Shown in pieces: positions 34,255 to 46,010 of a stretch of 64,000 nt of DNA. The notes beneath the pieces are model-generated. The model saw nothing but the letters and a program-made list of their open reading frames with translations. It searched no databases and was not told the origin of the DNA. The stretch's first letter is position 1, and each line of letters opens with the position of its first letter. A program made the position numbers and the translations under genes. Source of the stretch: Castanea sativa (taxonomy: Eukaryota; Streptophyta; Magnoliopsida; Fagales; Fagaceae); contig NC_134015.1 of the NCBI RefSeq assembly GCF_040712315.1, forward strand, positions 51,057,964-51,121,963, read 5' to 3'.

Positions 34255-34430
34255 AATGACATAAAATGACCGCGCACTCTTGATGCGGTGGTTATTCTAT
34301 AAGTATAAGTGCTTGTGGGCTATGGGGGGCAAGGGCAGGTGGTTTAAGTTTTCAAGAGCTTCACACATATATACACTTAAATTAGGCTAGAGTAGAAATT
34401 CTATTTTGTATATAAAAAAAATATAAAGAT
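34255..34430 (+). mobile_element. SINE-like element
   Basis: GCGGTGGTTATTCTATAAGT, then a GGGGGGCAAGGGC block, a B-box-like GGTTTAAGTTTTC and CTTCACACATATATACACTT, ending in GTATATAAAAAAAATA. A reverse-oriented relative is at 41808-41925. The conserved order and A-rich end suggest a SINE; the A box is weak. Confidence 0.45.
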
Positions 34431-34739
34431 ACTTAACTTCAAATTAGTGGGAAATTAAATGGATACTTGACACGAAATTGGAGTTCATTTAATATCTAGT
34501 TTGAAATCTCAATTGAACTTTCTCTCAAGTCGCAATTTTATATATTGATATGATATGATATATGATTTTTATTTATTCAATGACCATGATTAAATAAGAA
34601 TATATAGCTTAGAGTGCAGAATAAAAATTCTTTTATTTGCATTAACTTACTAGGGGTTCTTTCAAACTTACTTGAACTATTACTCAACAAAATAGCAGAA
34701 ATAGCAAAATAAGAGTTTCGTTTTCAGTTTATTCTGATA

Positions 34740-35272
34740 AAGGTAGGCCAAAAATAAGGCTAGATATTTCCCGAACTGCTCTTTCGTGATGGTGGAGTTG
34801 GGGAATAACCCATCTTTTGTGTGGTGGAGTCTTTTAGCTGCTAGGGACGTTATTGTGGAAGGGTCATCTTGGAAGGTTGGGGATGGAACAACCATAGGCG
34901 TATCCACACACCCTTGGCTATCTCACTCACCAACCTTTTTGAATGGGGCTCAACTTGGCTTGCATGTCTGTGATCTCATTGATAGCAACTTTAGACAGTG
35001 GGACAGGGGTAAAATCTCTGCTACTTTCGCTCCAAGGAAACGGGATGAGATACCATCAACTCCGCTGTCAAATCTCAACTCACCTGATACCTTGCTTTGG
35101 AAGGAAACAAAGCTCGGCGTTTTTCAGTTCTGACAGTTTACCAAGTGGCACTAAGGTTTCATAACCAAAGTCGAGTAGAACACTCGTCTGCTCAGTTTCA
35201 TCGTACAACGTGGAACAAGGTATGGACCCTCAATGTGTTGCCCAAGGTTCGTACCTTAATATTGAGGTAAGT
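34740..35272 (+). pseudogene. LINE (L1-type) ORF2 fragment
   Basis: An open stretch encodes KARYFPNCSFVMVELGNNPS, ...SLLAARDVI, SWKVGDGTTIGVSTHPWLS and the DTLLWKETKLGVF block, the region between reverse transcriptase and the zf-RVT domain of plant LINEs. Near 35130 the frame shifts and continues as VYQVALRFHNQSRVEHSSAQ up to about 35272. No complete domain is left. It is an old, truncated insertion on the plus strand. Confidence 0.8.
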
Positions 35273-35791
35273 GTTATTATTTTGGTCTCCACCTTTGGCG
35301 CCGAAATTAAAAAAATAAATTGAGATACATAACACAAAATTAGATTAAAATTAAATTGGATTCAATTAAATTTTCTCTTGGCTTGATCTTTAATATACTA
35401 CTTATATAATCAAGTTAAAATTTGTACTTATGTACAGAAAAATTTGACATTAATATTGATGATGAGTTATTTTTAATTATGCTTTGGTTTTAATATAATA
35501 TATATGATTTTAATTTCAATTTGCGGTACTTTTTCCCAACAGATCACGCAAACAATAACATAACACATGTCCTTTCTCTTTCGACAAATTTCAAATATAT
35601 ATATTCTATTTATTTTCATCAAACGTTTATCATCATAATTTGAAGTTTGATACAAGAAATAACAATCATATTTCTCCCATACAATTACTGAAAATCAGTT
35701 AATTCATCTCTTTTGCAACTTTCAACTAGATTTTTTTTTTCTACTTTATTTTCATATTCTTTAGTAAACACATATTACCATGCATATATAT
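35273..35791. other. 3' flank of GPAT gene
   Basis: AT-rich sequence that must hold the GPAT 3' UTR and poly(A) site on the minus strand. No clear signal. Confidence 0.4.
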
Positions 35792-37139
35792 TCAACATCC
35801 TATTACTTTGTTGGCCTTGAGCAAAGGTTTCTCAACCACAGTTCCATCATTACCAGCAAGCGCTCGATACTTATCTTTCCTAGTGAAGCTTGTGCACTCA
35901 TAAGAAAGACTTGCCGCAATAACCCTTTGTATATAATTCGCAACCTCATGGCTAGACTTCCCAGAACTGCAGGTTATCTCAAGTGGCAACTTGTTCAAAA
36001 AAGTTACTTCATAAGCTGGGCTAGGGTTCATGAAGAAATAAAATGGGTCCATTCCTTTCCACCCTCTAGCTGTGGTTCCATGAAACATACTCATCCGATT
36101 CACCATTGCCACAGGCACAAGTTGGTCTGTTAATTCAGCAAACAAAGCCGAAAACCTCAAAAGAAATGGTTCCCTACAAGTTGTACCCTCAGGGCATATT
36201 GCTAAGTCACCTTCTTCTAATAGTTTCTTGATCATGGATGCATCCCTAGCCCGGTCACGATTAAGGCGAATGGTCTTTATGGGCGAGATGATCTCGGAGA
36301 GGCGGGAGATAGAGTAGGTCACAGCAGGGATGGCACGGCCGAGCGCGGTGGAAAGGAAAATAGGGTCAAGTAAGGTTCTGTGGGAGCAAATAAAGAGGAC
36401 ACCAGATTGGCCTATGGATTTTTTGGCCAGAGGAGGAGGGGTGCCTTTGATAGTGACACGAACACCTAGTGCCATGAAAGCGTAATAGACTAGTGGCATG
36501 GGGAGGAGGGCACCCGCGGTGATTCGAAGACAGGCTAAGAGGAAACCTATGGGGATCCAGAGAATGGTGAGGAGTGCCATGAGAGGTGTTGGCTTTTGAA
36601 CAAGGCGGCCATCGTGGAAGATAATTGGAATGGGGAGTTTGTCCATTGTCACAGGCTTTACTTCTAGTTGGGGTAGCACAATGAAAGCCTCCTACATGTG
36701 TTTTGCACCATCCAATAAATAATGCAATTGATCAATGATTTATACATAATGTTTTTCATACCAAATTTCACATTTGTTAAGTTGTTAAATTATTATTGAT
36801 TCATATTTGAGCCTAAACTTAGGCTTTAGATTTGGTGAATTCAATTTTAAGGGGTAAAATTGTACTACAAACTTTATTTGGTGGTCAAACCAAACTTTAT
36901 TCGGTAGAAAAATCTCTCTTCTCTTATCTACAAATGCAACATATTAATTAATTTTTTATCTTAAATGATATAGAATTCCTGTCCTCCATAATATATGTTT
37001 ATCTAAAACATCCTAAGAATAAATATATTTGGATTGAATTACAACTATTAATAATATTTTATATTGATTTTTTTTAAAGAATTTCATTTTTTTATTATAA
37101 ATTACTTGATTTTCTTGTTAAATATAATATATAAATAGT

Positions 37140-37170
<31 letters not shown>

Positions 37171-38381
37171 TTTCAAATACACTATACTATTAAAACAAAT
37201 ATTATAGTTATATATAGTTAATTAGTTATTCTCAATTATACTTTTTAATATTTGTTTTAATAGTATAGTGTATTTGAAAATTTATATATATATATAAATA
37301 TTTATATATATATAAATATTTATATATTATATTTAACAAGAAAATCAAGTAATTGTGTATTAAAATAATATATTTGGTGATTGGTGTAACTTAACTTTCT
37401 ATTGATTTATGTTTATGGATGTACTGTTGTACATTAATGTTAATATAAAATTTTATATGTGTGGTAAAACAAACAAAATAACGTGTAATTCGACGATGAG
37501 AACTTCAAAATATTAATTGGATACAAAATTATTAGGTAATGTAATATATTTTTATTCTAGAACAGTTGGTATGATTTTAAAATATTTTTTTAGTAAATCA
37601 CACCCATTTGGATCGTAAAAAACACGAGTGGATAAAAAAATTGCCTTCAAACTCTCTCTCTCTTTTTTTTTTCCTCTTGTTGGTAAAAAGTGTTTGATTT
37701 CAATCTATAATTGCATGCAAAAACCAATTGTTTGATTATGAAATTAGAATTGCAAACCTTGCACATTGACATAAAGGGAGTATCAGTATCTCTATCACCA
37801 AGACCAATATCTGGCTGAGTTTCTCGGAAGGCCTTTTCAAGAGCATCAGCTTTGTTCTTCCCAACAAGTACCCCAGGCTTACAAACCAACCCAGTTGCTC
37901 TGCCCTTATAAGTTGCAATCTTAGTACCCAAAACCATATCAGCTCCCAACACATCTTTCAAAAACGCTTCCACCATAATTGTTGGATTTGCAGTCAGCAC
38001 ACACCTTTTCCCACATGCAGAGAACACACGCCAAGTCTCTGGGTGAAGATCGCTCGAATAAAACTTTGGCAATACGGCTCGAGCCACCGACTCAATATCT
38101 GAGACTCTCATACCAGAAAATGTTGCAAAAACCAGAACTTGGATACCTGCAGATTCTGAGACAAAGTAATAGAGAAGTCCAGCTAGTGGGGTTGCAAGGA
38201 GCAAGAAAAGGAGCCTCAGAATCCCACCAGCCTCAAAGGCCACAAGTGCAAAGTAAGGGAAAGAGCTGCGGCCTCTAAGCAAGGTTCCATCCATGTCAGC
38301 AACCACTGCGTGTTGTTCTCTGCCTATTGATGTGCATTTGTCCACAGTTGGGAAGGTTGTTTTGGCCATGGTTTGGTTCAA
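35792..38381 (-). CDS. GPAT: sn-2 glycerol-3-phosphate acyltransferase/phosphatase, two exons, 507 aa
   Basis: Exon 1 is 38381-37758 and exon 2 is 36691-35792, joined in frame (MSMCK|EAFIV). Land-plant GPATs of this class acylate the sn-2 position of glycerol 3-phosphate at the ER for cutin or suberin. The N-terminal HAD-like half has motif I DMDGTLL (D29, D31) and motif [15 protein letters not shown], both intact. Members with these residues, such as GPAT4, 6 and 8, also dephosphorylate to 2-monoacylglycerol. Hydrophobic segments lie at about 44-85 and 245-285. The acyltransferase half has the HX4D box SHRTLLDP (H312), PEGTTCREP (about 374) and VPVA. The C-terminal sequence ([21 protein letters not shown]) looks closest to GPAT5/7, the suberin type, whose phosphatase motifs are lost in Arabidopsis. 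I therefore leave the subclade open. Met5 (38369) is an alternative start. Confidence 0.9.
37101..37354. mobile_element. Foldback element in the GPAT intron
   Basis: Perfect 34-bp outer arms (37101-37134 and 37321-37354, AATTACTTGATTTTCTTG...) and perfect 38-bp inner arms (37167-37204 and 37246-37283) enclose a 41-nt loop, with (AT)n between the arm pairs. The whole could form a long hairpin in the pre-mRNA. A target duplication is not clear. It is probably a recent MITE. Confidence 0.75.
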
Positions 38382-38462
38382 AAGCTAAAGGAAATTAAGC
38401 CTATCTATCTAACTTTAGAAGGAGCTATAGCTATTGAAGTTTCTTTGTCTATGCTTTTTTGG

Positions 38463-38472
38463 CTATATATAG
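38463..38472 (-). promoter_or_regulatory. TATA box of GPAT gene
   Basis: The minus strand reads CTATATATAG about 85 bp upstream of the ATG at 38381, giving an expected 5' UTR of about 50 nt. Confidence 0.6.
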
Positions 38473-38626
38473 AATTTAGAATGAGAATGAGGAAGACCCG
38501 TCTGTATTAACTGTTGAGTGTGCGTAAAGGGACAAAGGGTTTTGGTTTATGAAAACAATGATAATGATGGAATCGAGGTCCTAGCTAGGTCTATTGAGGA
38601 ATTGATGCACAGCTTATCGTATATTG

Positions 38627-39105
38627 TCAATTAGTATTGTTTTCTCCGCCACTCTCGACGCCTTGTCTCTTAGTTGAGTTTGAAATTGTCTCTCGAGTCT
38701 CTACCACGGGACACGCGATCGAGCTTGTCAATATTACTATATTTGTTTGAAACTTCATTTTGTTTTGAGCAATGCTAACAAAATAGTTGTCATAATATTC
38801 TTTATCAAGAACATGTGTGGAGATTAGATTTAGGGGCATATTTGGAACATGCCTCATGTCCTTCATGGTTAGAGTGTATCCGTATTTGCCTGAACACCAA
38901 TATTACCAATTCCCATAATGGTAGCAGAGCTATTATCACCATCTTCACTCTATCAACGTTTTCCACTTTATATGAATCTCATGTCCTTCATTGTTAGAGT
39001 GTATCCGTATTTGCCTGAACACAAATATTACCAATTCCCATAATGTTAGCATAGCTATCATCACCATCTTCACTCTATCAATTAATGTTTTCCACTTTGT
39101 ATGAA
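38627..39105 (-). pseudogene. Ty1/Copia gag-pre-integrase fragment with tandem duplication
   Basis: The minus strand encodes YTLTMKDMRHVPNMPLNLIS followed by VLDKEYYDNYF, the Copia segment between protease and integrase. Further upstream GDNSSATIMGIGNIGVQANT fits the same protein in another frame. A 125-bp piece is duplicated in tandem (38853-38977, 38978-39105). It is a remnant in the upstream region of GPAT. Confidence 0.75.
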
Positions 39106-40096
39106 GTACACATTTTTAAGGTGACACGACAAAAAGCAGCCAAGTTAATCACTCATTTAATATAACAATATGAAACATTTTAACATTTATCACATGCTAT
39201 ATGTTTCCCCCTTTCCGCCATTATTTTCGGTCCCACACTTTTTTCCCTCTTTTTTTTTCCTACACTTTATTTTTTCTTTCTTTTCTTTTATTTGTGTCCC
39301 ACTTCTTTGTTCTTTTCTTTTCCTAACTTCACTATTCATTGTCCCTTTCTTCTTTTTTTTGTTTGTTGTCTCTTTTCTTTGTGACCTACTTCAACACCAC
39401 TACACATCTTTTCCCTTCCACCCACTGCCATCGCCGCCGTCGTCAACCTCCACTAAGACCCACTGCCACCACCATACTCTTTTCCCTCTTTTTTGTTGTT
39501 CAAATTTCTTTAGAGTGTAAATCTTTATTCTTGGCTTATGGGTTTGCTTTGTGTGATTTTTCTTTAATGGGGAGCTTTTGTTCTAATTTTTTCTATTTTT
39601 CAGTTTTGGTTGGAAAGTTTTTGTTGTTCAAGTTTCTTTAGAGTGTAAGTATTTGTTTTTGGCTTATGGGTTTGCTTTGATTTGGTTTTTCTTTAATGGG
39701 TCATGGAGTTTTATACTAATTTTTGCTCTTTTTCTATTTTGGTTAGAAATTGGTAGAGAAAGCTCGAAAGCTCTCATTCAGATTTGGCTTCTTGGGCAAA
39801 AGGACTTGAGGATCAAGGGCTGAATCATTGTAAGTATTTGTTTAGCTAGCTTGAGATTAATTTGAAGTATTTGAATCATTGTAAGTATTTTAAGGGCTGA
39901 ATCATTTTAAGTATTTGAATCATTGTAAGTATTTGTTTATCATTGTCTTTGCTCTCATCCATGTTCTCTCCTAAAAAAGTTTAAACACCTAAGCTAATAA
40001 TAATGCTTATCCAAACCACTATAATATAAGGTAAAAATTATTAAATAAACCAAGCTCTGACATGGACTCAACGAATTTTCACATTGTTTCTTGGGG
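39106..40096. other. Low-complexity T-rich region with a 128-bp tandem duplication
   Basis: A pyrimidine-rich stretch (39190-39420) is followed by two copies of a unit starting TTTTGTTGTTCAA (39491 and 39619; both contain TTTAGAGTGTAA and GGCTTATGGGTTTGCTTTG). Then GAATCATTGTAAGTATTTG recurs about four times (39815-39945). No supported gene. Confidence 0.6.
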
Positions 40097-40567
40097 TTTT
40101 GAATTCACACCCAAGATTGATAGCTACATCTATCTAACATATATTACCCAATAGTCCACTATAAGGAAAAACTAATCAACTTGGCCCATTGGTTCATTTA
40201 AAAAACTAGAAGCACAGTTTGGTTAATTGAATCATAAGATGTCAATTACAATGTACCTACATGCAAATATAGCCTCCTTTAACTATTCTTCAATTTTGTC
40301 CTTCTCATTTACTATGCATGCCTAAGCCTTAGAGTCTTAATTATTAAAAAAGAAAAAGAAAAAAGGGCCTTATAGTTTTTTTTTAATAATTAAAATAGGT
40401 GCTAAATTGATAGTAGCACTGCCAATTAGTTATTTGCCATTGCCATTTCAACATAATACTAGAAATAATATATACTTCTTTTTGGTTCCCTTTTAGATCC
40501 ATGTATGGTACTACTACTACTACTAGATTCATGCATTCTTCTTTATAGCCAAAATGTAGGACTCCAT
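40097..40567. repeat. Direct repeat, copy 1 (471 bp)
   Basis: It starts TTTTGAATTCACACCCAAG and ends GGACTCCAT. A second copy lies at 41245-41705, same orientation, 677 bp away. Differences include one CTA triplet more here (CTACTACTACTACTA). No coding content. Confidence 0.9.
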
Positions 40568-41244
40568 TGGCATTCATGAGTAGTCAAAAAGTAAGGAACA
40601 ATAAATGCATGCTTGGCAATAAATGCATGCATATGTTAGAAAGTTTGACTTGATCAACAAAACCAAAGACATGCAATTTTATTGACTTCTGAAGTCTTGC
40701 ATTATTTTTAATGTGTTGAAACTATTGACTCATTATATATATATTGTTACTAAATTTTCATGCACCATGACTCATTAAATTTTCTGCAATAGCATTCTCA
40801 TATGCAAAATTTGGATGATTTGGAGTACCTTTTTCAGTTGAGATATTTATGCATAATGGGTAAGCTTCCTTATGTGTACCAAATGACAAAGTTTGGATAC
40901 AATTAAACTTCAAATATTTTCTACAAAGTGGTTCTTAATTTTTTTGCCTAATTGTTCCAAGTCCTAACTCATAAAATTTTTATACAATGGCACCTTTATT
41001 TGCCTTCCACATCAATTAATTGTCCTCTTTTATTTTGCAGGTTAAGTACTCATTTATTGTGATATGTTTGGATTTTTTTTAGAAAGATGATTGCTTGGCT
41101 TGAGCATAGTAAGTAATTTTTGCTTAAAACTTTGTACTTGAAATGTTAATAATTGTGTTGGGGTGGATTGTTGAGTTTGAGCAAGCGGGTGGCTTGCATG
41201 GTGTTATAAGATGGTTTACATTCATATTGGAAGTGTTTACTTCT

Positions 41245-41705
41245 TTTTGAATTCACACCCAAGATTGATAGCTACATCTATTTAACATATATTACCCAAT
41301 AGTTCACTATAAGGAAAAGCTAATCAACTTGGCCCATTGGTTCATTTAAAAAACTAGAAGCACAGTTTGGTTAATTGAATCATAAAATGTCAATTACAAT
41401 GTACCTACATACAAATATAGCTAGTCCTTTAACTATTCTCCAATTTTGTCCTTCTCACTTACTGTGCATGCTTAAGCCTTAGAGTTTTAATTATTAAAAA
41501 AGAAAAAAGGGCCTTAGAGTTTTTTTATAATTAAACTAGGTGCTAAATTGACAGTAGCACTGACAATTAGTTATTTGCCATTGTCATTTCAACATAACAC
41601 TAGAAATAATATATACTTCTTTTTGGTTCTCTTTTAGATCCATGTATGGTACTACTACTACTAGATTCATGCATTCTTCTTGATAGCCGAAATGTATGAC
41701 TCCAT
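41245..41705. repeat. Direct repeat, copy 2 (461 bp)
   Basis: Partner of 40097-40567. The pair resembles LTRs in spacing, but the flanks show no PBS, polypurine tract or matching target duplication. Confidence 0.9.
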
Positions 41706-41807
41706 ATGCATTTTTAGACGTATATGTTTTTATTGAAGTGAGTAGTAGCCATTCAATATGATGTATCTCTTAATTACACTCAATCCTTTTTTTATTTTTT
41801 ATTTTTT

Positions 41808-41925
41808 TATACAAGATAGAATTCTACTACTTTAGCCTAATCTAAGTGAAAATGTGTGTGAAACTCTCTCCTAGGTACTTGAACCTCGGCCCTTGCCCCC
41901 TACACCCTACAAATTTTTACACTCA
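41808..41925 (-). mobile_element. SINE-like element, reverse copy
   Basis: Read on the minus strand: GGGTGTAGGGGGCAAGGGCC, B-box-like GGTTCAAGTACC, a TTCACACACATTTTCACTTA segment, AGAATTCTATCTTGTATAAA and an A-rich tail. This matches the layout of the element at 34255-34430. Confidence 0.5.
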
Positions 41926-42228
41926 ATCCTTTGTTTCAAGAAAGGGAAGACCGTTTGATTCCAACCATGATATCTTTGTACATAATTTGATTTTTATCTA
42001 GGAGAAAATATGAGTTTTTATTTTTATTTGTGACTGCACCTAAATAATGCATTTTTTTATTTATAAAAAGTTGCCTATGTACCCTTGGTGGGTGTGAGAG
42101 ACTGCGCCCCCGGCCTATTTTATAGGGTGTTGGGCCAAACCCACGTGAATGGGTGGAGTCATGTTATTGCCTCTCAAAATGGAGGTTCGACTAGTTATAT
42201 TTTCCCCTTTAAATTAAGGGTTTTACAA

Positions 42229-45073
42229 TGGAGTCGCCACTTATATAATTATTGGGATAAATAAGAAAACCAAAATTGAAAAATTTCTCATTTTATTAAT
42301 TTTCAATTGAATTTACATTGATTATAGGAAAATTACATGGCTTTGGTCCTAGATACAATCTAAGATAAAGTACCTAACTTTGTTTCCTAGTTACAATCTA
42401 AAAATTAAAAATTACAAGGATAAAAGTTGGTCTATCAACCATTGATCTAAGTTCGGAGGTTATGTTACAAGGTGGGAAGGTGTTAGGCACCCACCTTGCC
42501 CGGTGAAACTGGTCTTCTAGACTATGGTGGCCAACATTCATATTACTTCATCCAATACGTTATTAATCAATTTGCATGTTGAATTTGGAAGCTCGGAATT
42601 GTGTTAAAAACACGAGCTGTTTAGACCCCAAAAACAAAAATTACGGCTCGGTTGATTTTACTCTAACTTATACTAAGTGCGGGATAGAGTAAATGTGAGC
42701 GAACAAACAAAACAATTACTCTAAGCCATATTCAACAAAACACAGCAGTAAAAAGAAAGTTAAAAGAGTAGGGAAGAGAGATGCAAACACGAGATAACAC
42801 CCCGATGTGTTATCGAAGAGGAAACCGAAGAACTCGGCGAAAAACCTCTCCGTTGCCCTCCAAGCGGTAAATCGATCCACTAGACAATAAGTTGGGATAC
42901 ACGAATAGCAAAAGACCCTCCAAGCCTAGTCTACCCAATGCACCTAAGCCCTTCAAGCTCCTACTCCAATAAGGCTTCCCGGAACCGTGTCTTGTCTAAC
43001 TTTCCAGATCCCACAATGCGTCCGATTGCATCCGCCAAAACTTGGCTTCTTCCGATACTTCCCAACAGCACCAAAACACACTGGACACTCAGTATGAGTG
43101 TGGTAAGTGTTTGTGCTATCAACCTCTCAAGGATATATAAATGGAGAGGAAAGAGTAGAGGAAAACCATAATAGATTGTGTGTAGAATTATGAGTATGAC
43201 AATCTCACACTCTCAAGGGTTGAGGCTAGGGTTTTCTCTTCTGAAAAGCTCTCTACTCAATATGTGGGTAATGATGGTATATATAGTGTGATTGAGAATG
43301 TAGTGGAGCAGATAAGACAAAATAGAAAAACAGACTGTTTCGCGGGTATCTCGCGGGAAGGCCTTACTAGCGAGACACTTGCAAAAACTAGCTGTCACCA
43401 TTTGTCATGACTTTACGCATTCCAGTCACGTGCAGGGCACATGCATCACTTCGTGGGATGCTTAGTTACGAGCTACCCGCGAGAAATCTTCTGCCTTCAA
43501 AAGCTTGAGTCTTCACACTTTCTCTCTCTATCACACACCCCTTACAATAAAATCCCACATAAAGTACAGGGTATAAAAGATTGAACAAAATTACAATCAA
43601 ATTTGGTACGGAATTAAAGCCAACACAAAATAGTTGTAAATCACAACTTTACAAATTTAAAGTGTGTGCATGTGATAAACCCTAATTCAATTTATTAAGC
43701 ATTTCATTTGGATTGAAAAATAAATTCTAGTGAATGTGTGTGGATGGTGATATCCTAGATTCAAGAATTTAAAAGAATTATTAAACAAACATATTTTTTA
43801 TATTTTTTATGTGGATTTAAGATCAAAACTAGTGTTATGCATGAACATGTGATGAACAACCAAGAACATGTGAAGAACATATAAGAACAATTTAGAACAT
43901 TCAAATACATTCAAAGGAATTTAAATGATTATTATCATGCTTTAATCTTAAACTCTCAACATGACAACACAAAAAAACAATTAAGGAAAGAGATTATACA
44001 TTTATGCAAGATCCATATGGTGGATGAGGAGACTCTTGAGGGAGGTCCTAAAGGTGGAGGAAAAGAATAGTTAGGAGAGGAAGAGTGAGTCTTACTCAAT
44101 ACCTTGAGTCTCAAGAAGACCGAGATATGACAAGATTACTCAACTTCCTAGAACTCAAGAGAGGGGGTTTTTGTGTCTCTTAGAATGTAGGAGAGGGGGG
44201 TTTATATAGTAGTGGTTGAGGAAATATGAATGAAAGACCATTTGATGAGGGTTGACAAAGAATCATGAACCTAGACCTCATTTTAGCCTTTGGGGAAATC
44301 TGGTGTATTAAATGTAGAGATTGGTGGGAGTGAGGAGCAAGCCAAAATTCGGTTTTTCCGTAACTGTTGTAACAGCCTATAAAGCCAACTTCGAAAAGTC
44401 ATATATGACTCAATTCTAATTGGAATTGTCTCATTCTTGTGCTCAAATTGAAGCCCCGGATGTCTAGTTTTTGAGAAAATTAATCTCATTCACAGATTCA
44501 AACTATTCTGAGAGATATCGATGAAATGGTGAGCAGAGGTCATTTGTTAGAAAATGATTTCAGCACAATTAACATTAATAAGTTCCAAATTAGCTCCCAA
44601 TTAACATTAAATGGCTCCAATTACTCTCATTTCAGACTTAATTGATTCCAAATTTACTCTAATTAAAAGATAATTGCATAAATTATTCATTGAATTATTA
44701 ATGTTTAACTATCTAATTAATTAGGTGTGTACAACCTTACCATAAAATGTAGTCCTAATCAATCAAATTATGACACATCATTAATTTCAAATTGATTATA
44801 ATATAACCAATTGGAATCAATTTTTCATAATCACATATAGTCGGACTCAATTTGTGACAGTGCATCTCGGCCATTAAAACTTGATTTGATGATAACTTTC
44901 AATCTGATGGTCTGATTAAAGCTAATGACCAGTCAATTTGATCATTATAACATTAAGATCATTTTGGTGAAATGAGATTAATGACCAGAATCAAGATGCA
45001 TATTTTCAAAGCAAAATTACCCTTTTACCCTCCAAGTGAGGTTAAATGTGGGTTGCAAAATGAGGTGTCAACA
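42229..45073 (-). mobile_element. Tat/Ogre-type LTR with PBS (copy A), interrupted by a Copia LTR
   Basis: On the minus strand the LTR starts TGTTGACACCTCATTTTGC at 45073 and ends near 42240, directly before a PBS TGGCGACTCCA (42229-42239). The phrase GGTGGGTGCCTAACACCTTC near the end is typical of the U5 part of Ogre/Tat LTRs as I remember them. A Copia LTR (42603-43653) is nested in it; without that the LTR is about 1.78 kb. A TATA-like TACTATATAAACC lies near 44190-44205 on the minus strand. Downstream of the PBS (42100-42228) only a short leader remains, with no gag. Confidence 0.65.
42603..43653 (-). mobile_element. Nested Copia-type solo LTR
   Basis: Homologous to 20203-21302. On the minus strand it starts TGTAAAGTTGTGATTTACAA and has a TATATATA box near 43275. 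Flanks AATTG and AATTT give a near-match 5-bp duplication. A third copy at 63480-63822 is preceded by a Copia-style polypurine tract, which identifies the LTR start. Confidence 0.6.
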
Positions 45074-46010
45074 GTGGGGATCAAGTCAATTCGTAATTTT
45101 TAATTTAAGGTTTTGTTAATTTGGATTTAATTGAAGTCCTTCCTTAATTGTTTTTTCTTTTTTTGGGGTTCACTACTAAGGACTTTTAATTAAATGATGA
45201 ACATTTAAGTCAAGAACTTGGTATTTGACTAATTTTTTACTTAATTTTATTTTTGGGTGAGATAATCTATTTAATCTCAAGGATTAGTCAAGGACCCATG
45301 TCTTTTTTATAGAAATTGAGCATTTTTTTCTTTTTTGTTAAGATTAGATGTCCAAACAAAATTATTTTCTCTATTTGCTTCTTTGTAGAAACTTCAACAA
45401 ATAATGATATTTTGATTTTTAGGAATTGGAGTTCCCAAAATTAATTGAGGAATTGAAATTCCTTTGAAGCAATTCTTTTTATTATCATTTTTTGAAATTG
45501 GGGTATTGGAAATTTCTTTCATACAAATTCCATGATTTTTGTTTTTGGAATTAAAAACTCCAAATTTGATTGAGGAATTATAAATTTCCTTTGAAATAAA
45601 TTTCATGATCAGTTTCTTTTGGAGTCAAGGACTCCATTGAATTGTTTAATTGGTGGGGTTAGGGTCTCCATTGAGTTAAATTGTTTGAATTTTTGGAGTC
45701 AATGACTACATTTAATTGACTTGAGAAGTCATTTAATAGAAATTTCTAAGAATTTTATTTTGGTAATTTTGAATTAGTATCCATATACTTTTTTTGGGGT
45801 ACTTAGAGACTCCAAATTCTATGTATGGAGTTAGGAACTCCTTGTGAAATATGATCCAGTTTGTTTTAGCAAATAAAATATCATTTTGAAAAAAAGAAGA
45901 GAAAGAACAAGAAGACTTGTAAATCCCATATACAAACTTACTGCTTCGGTAAAACTAATACCATATACTATATAATAAAAGTTAGTCTTAGAAGTTGTGA
46001 TTGAGCCAAA
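45074..46010. repeat. Degenerate GGA...TCC repeat region
   Basis: AT-rich DNA with many loose copies of a unit containing GGAATTGAAATTCC-like or GGAGT..AACTCC palindromes (about 45410-45850). The period is irregular (60-80 bp). No gene. Confidence 0.4.

Noticed and set aside
39170..39641. Phenylalanine-rich 100-116 aa frames
   Set aside because: They translate a T-rich low-complexity tract and show no family, signal or codon pattern of a gene.
40097..41705. TRIM-type retrotransposon with 470-bp LTRs
   Set aside because: No primer binding site, polypurine tract or target duplication was found, so only a direct repeat is annotated.
45074..45100. Plus-strand PBS after GGTGTCAACA (GTGGGGATC)
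   Set aside because: It resembles the tail of an Ogre PBS but lacks the TGGCGACTCC core, and the LTR orientation is clearly minus.
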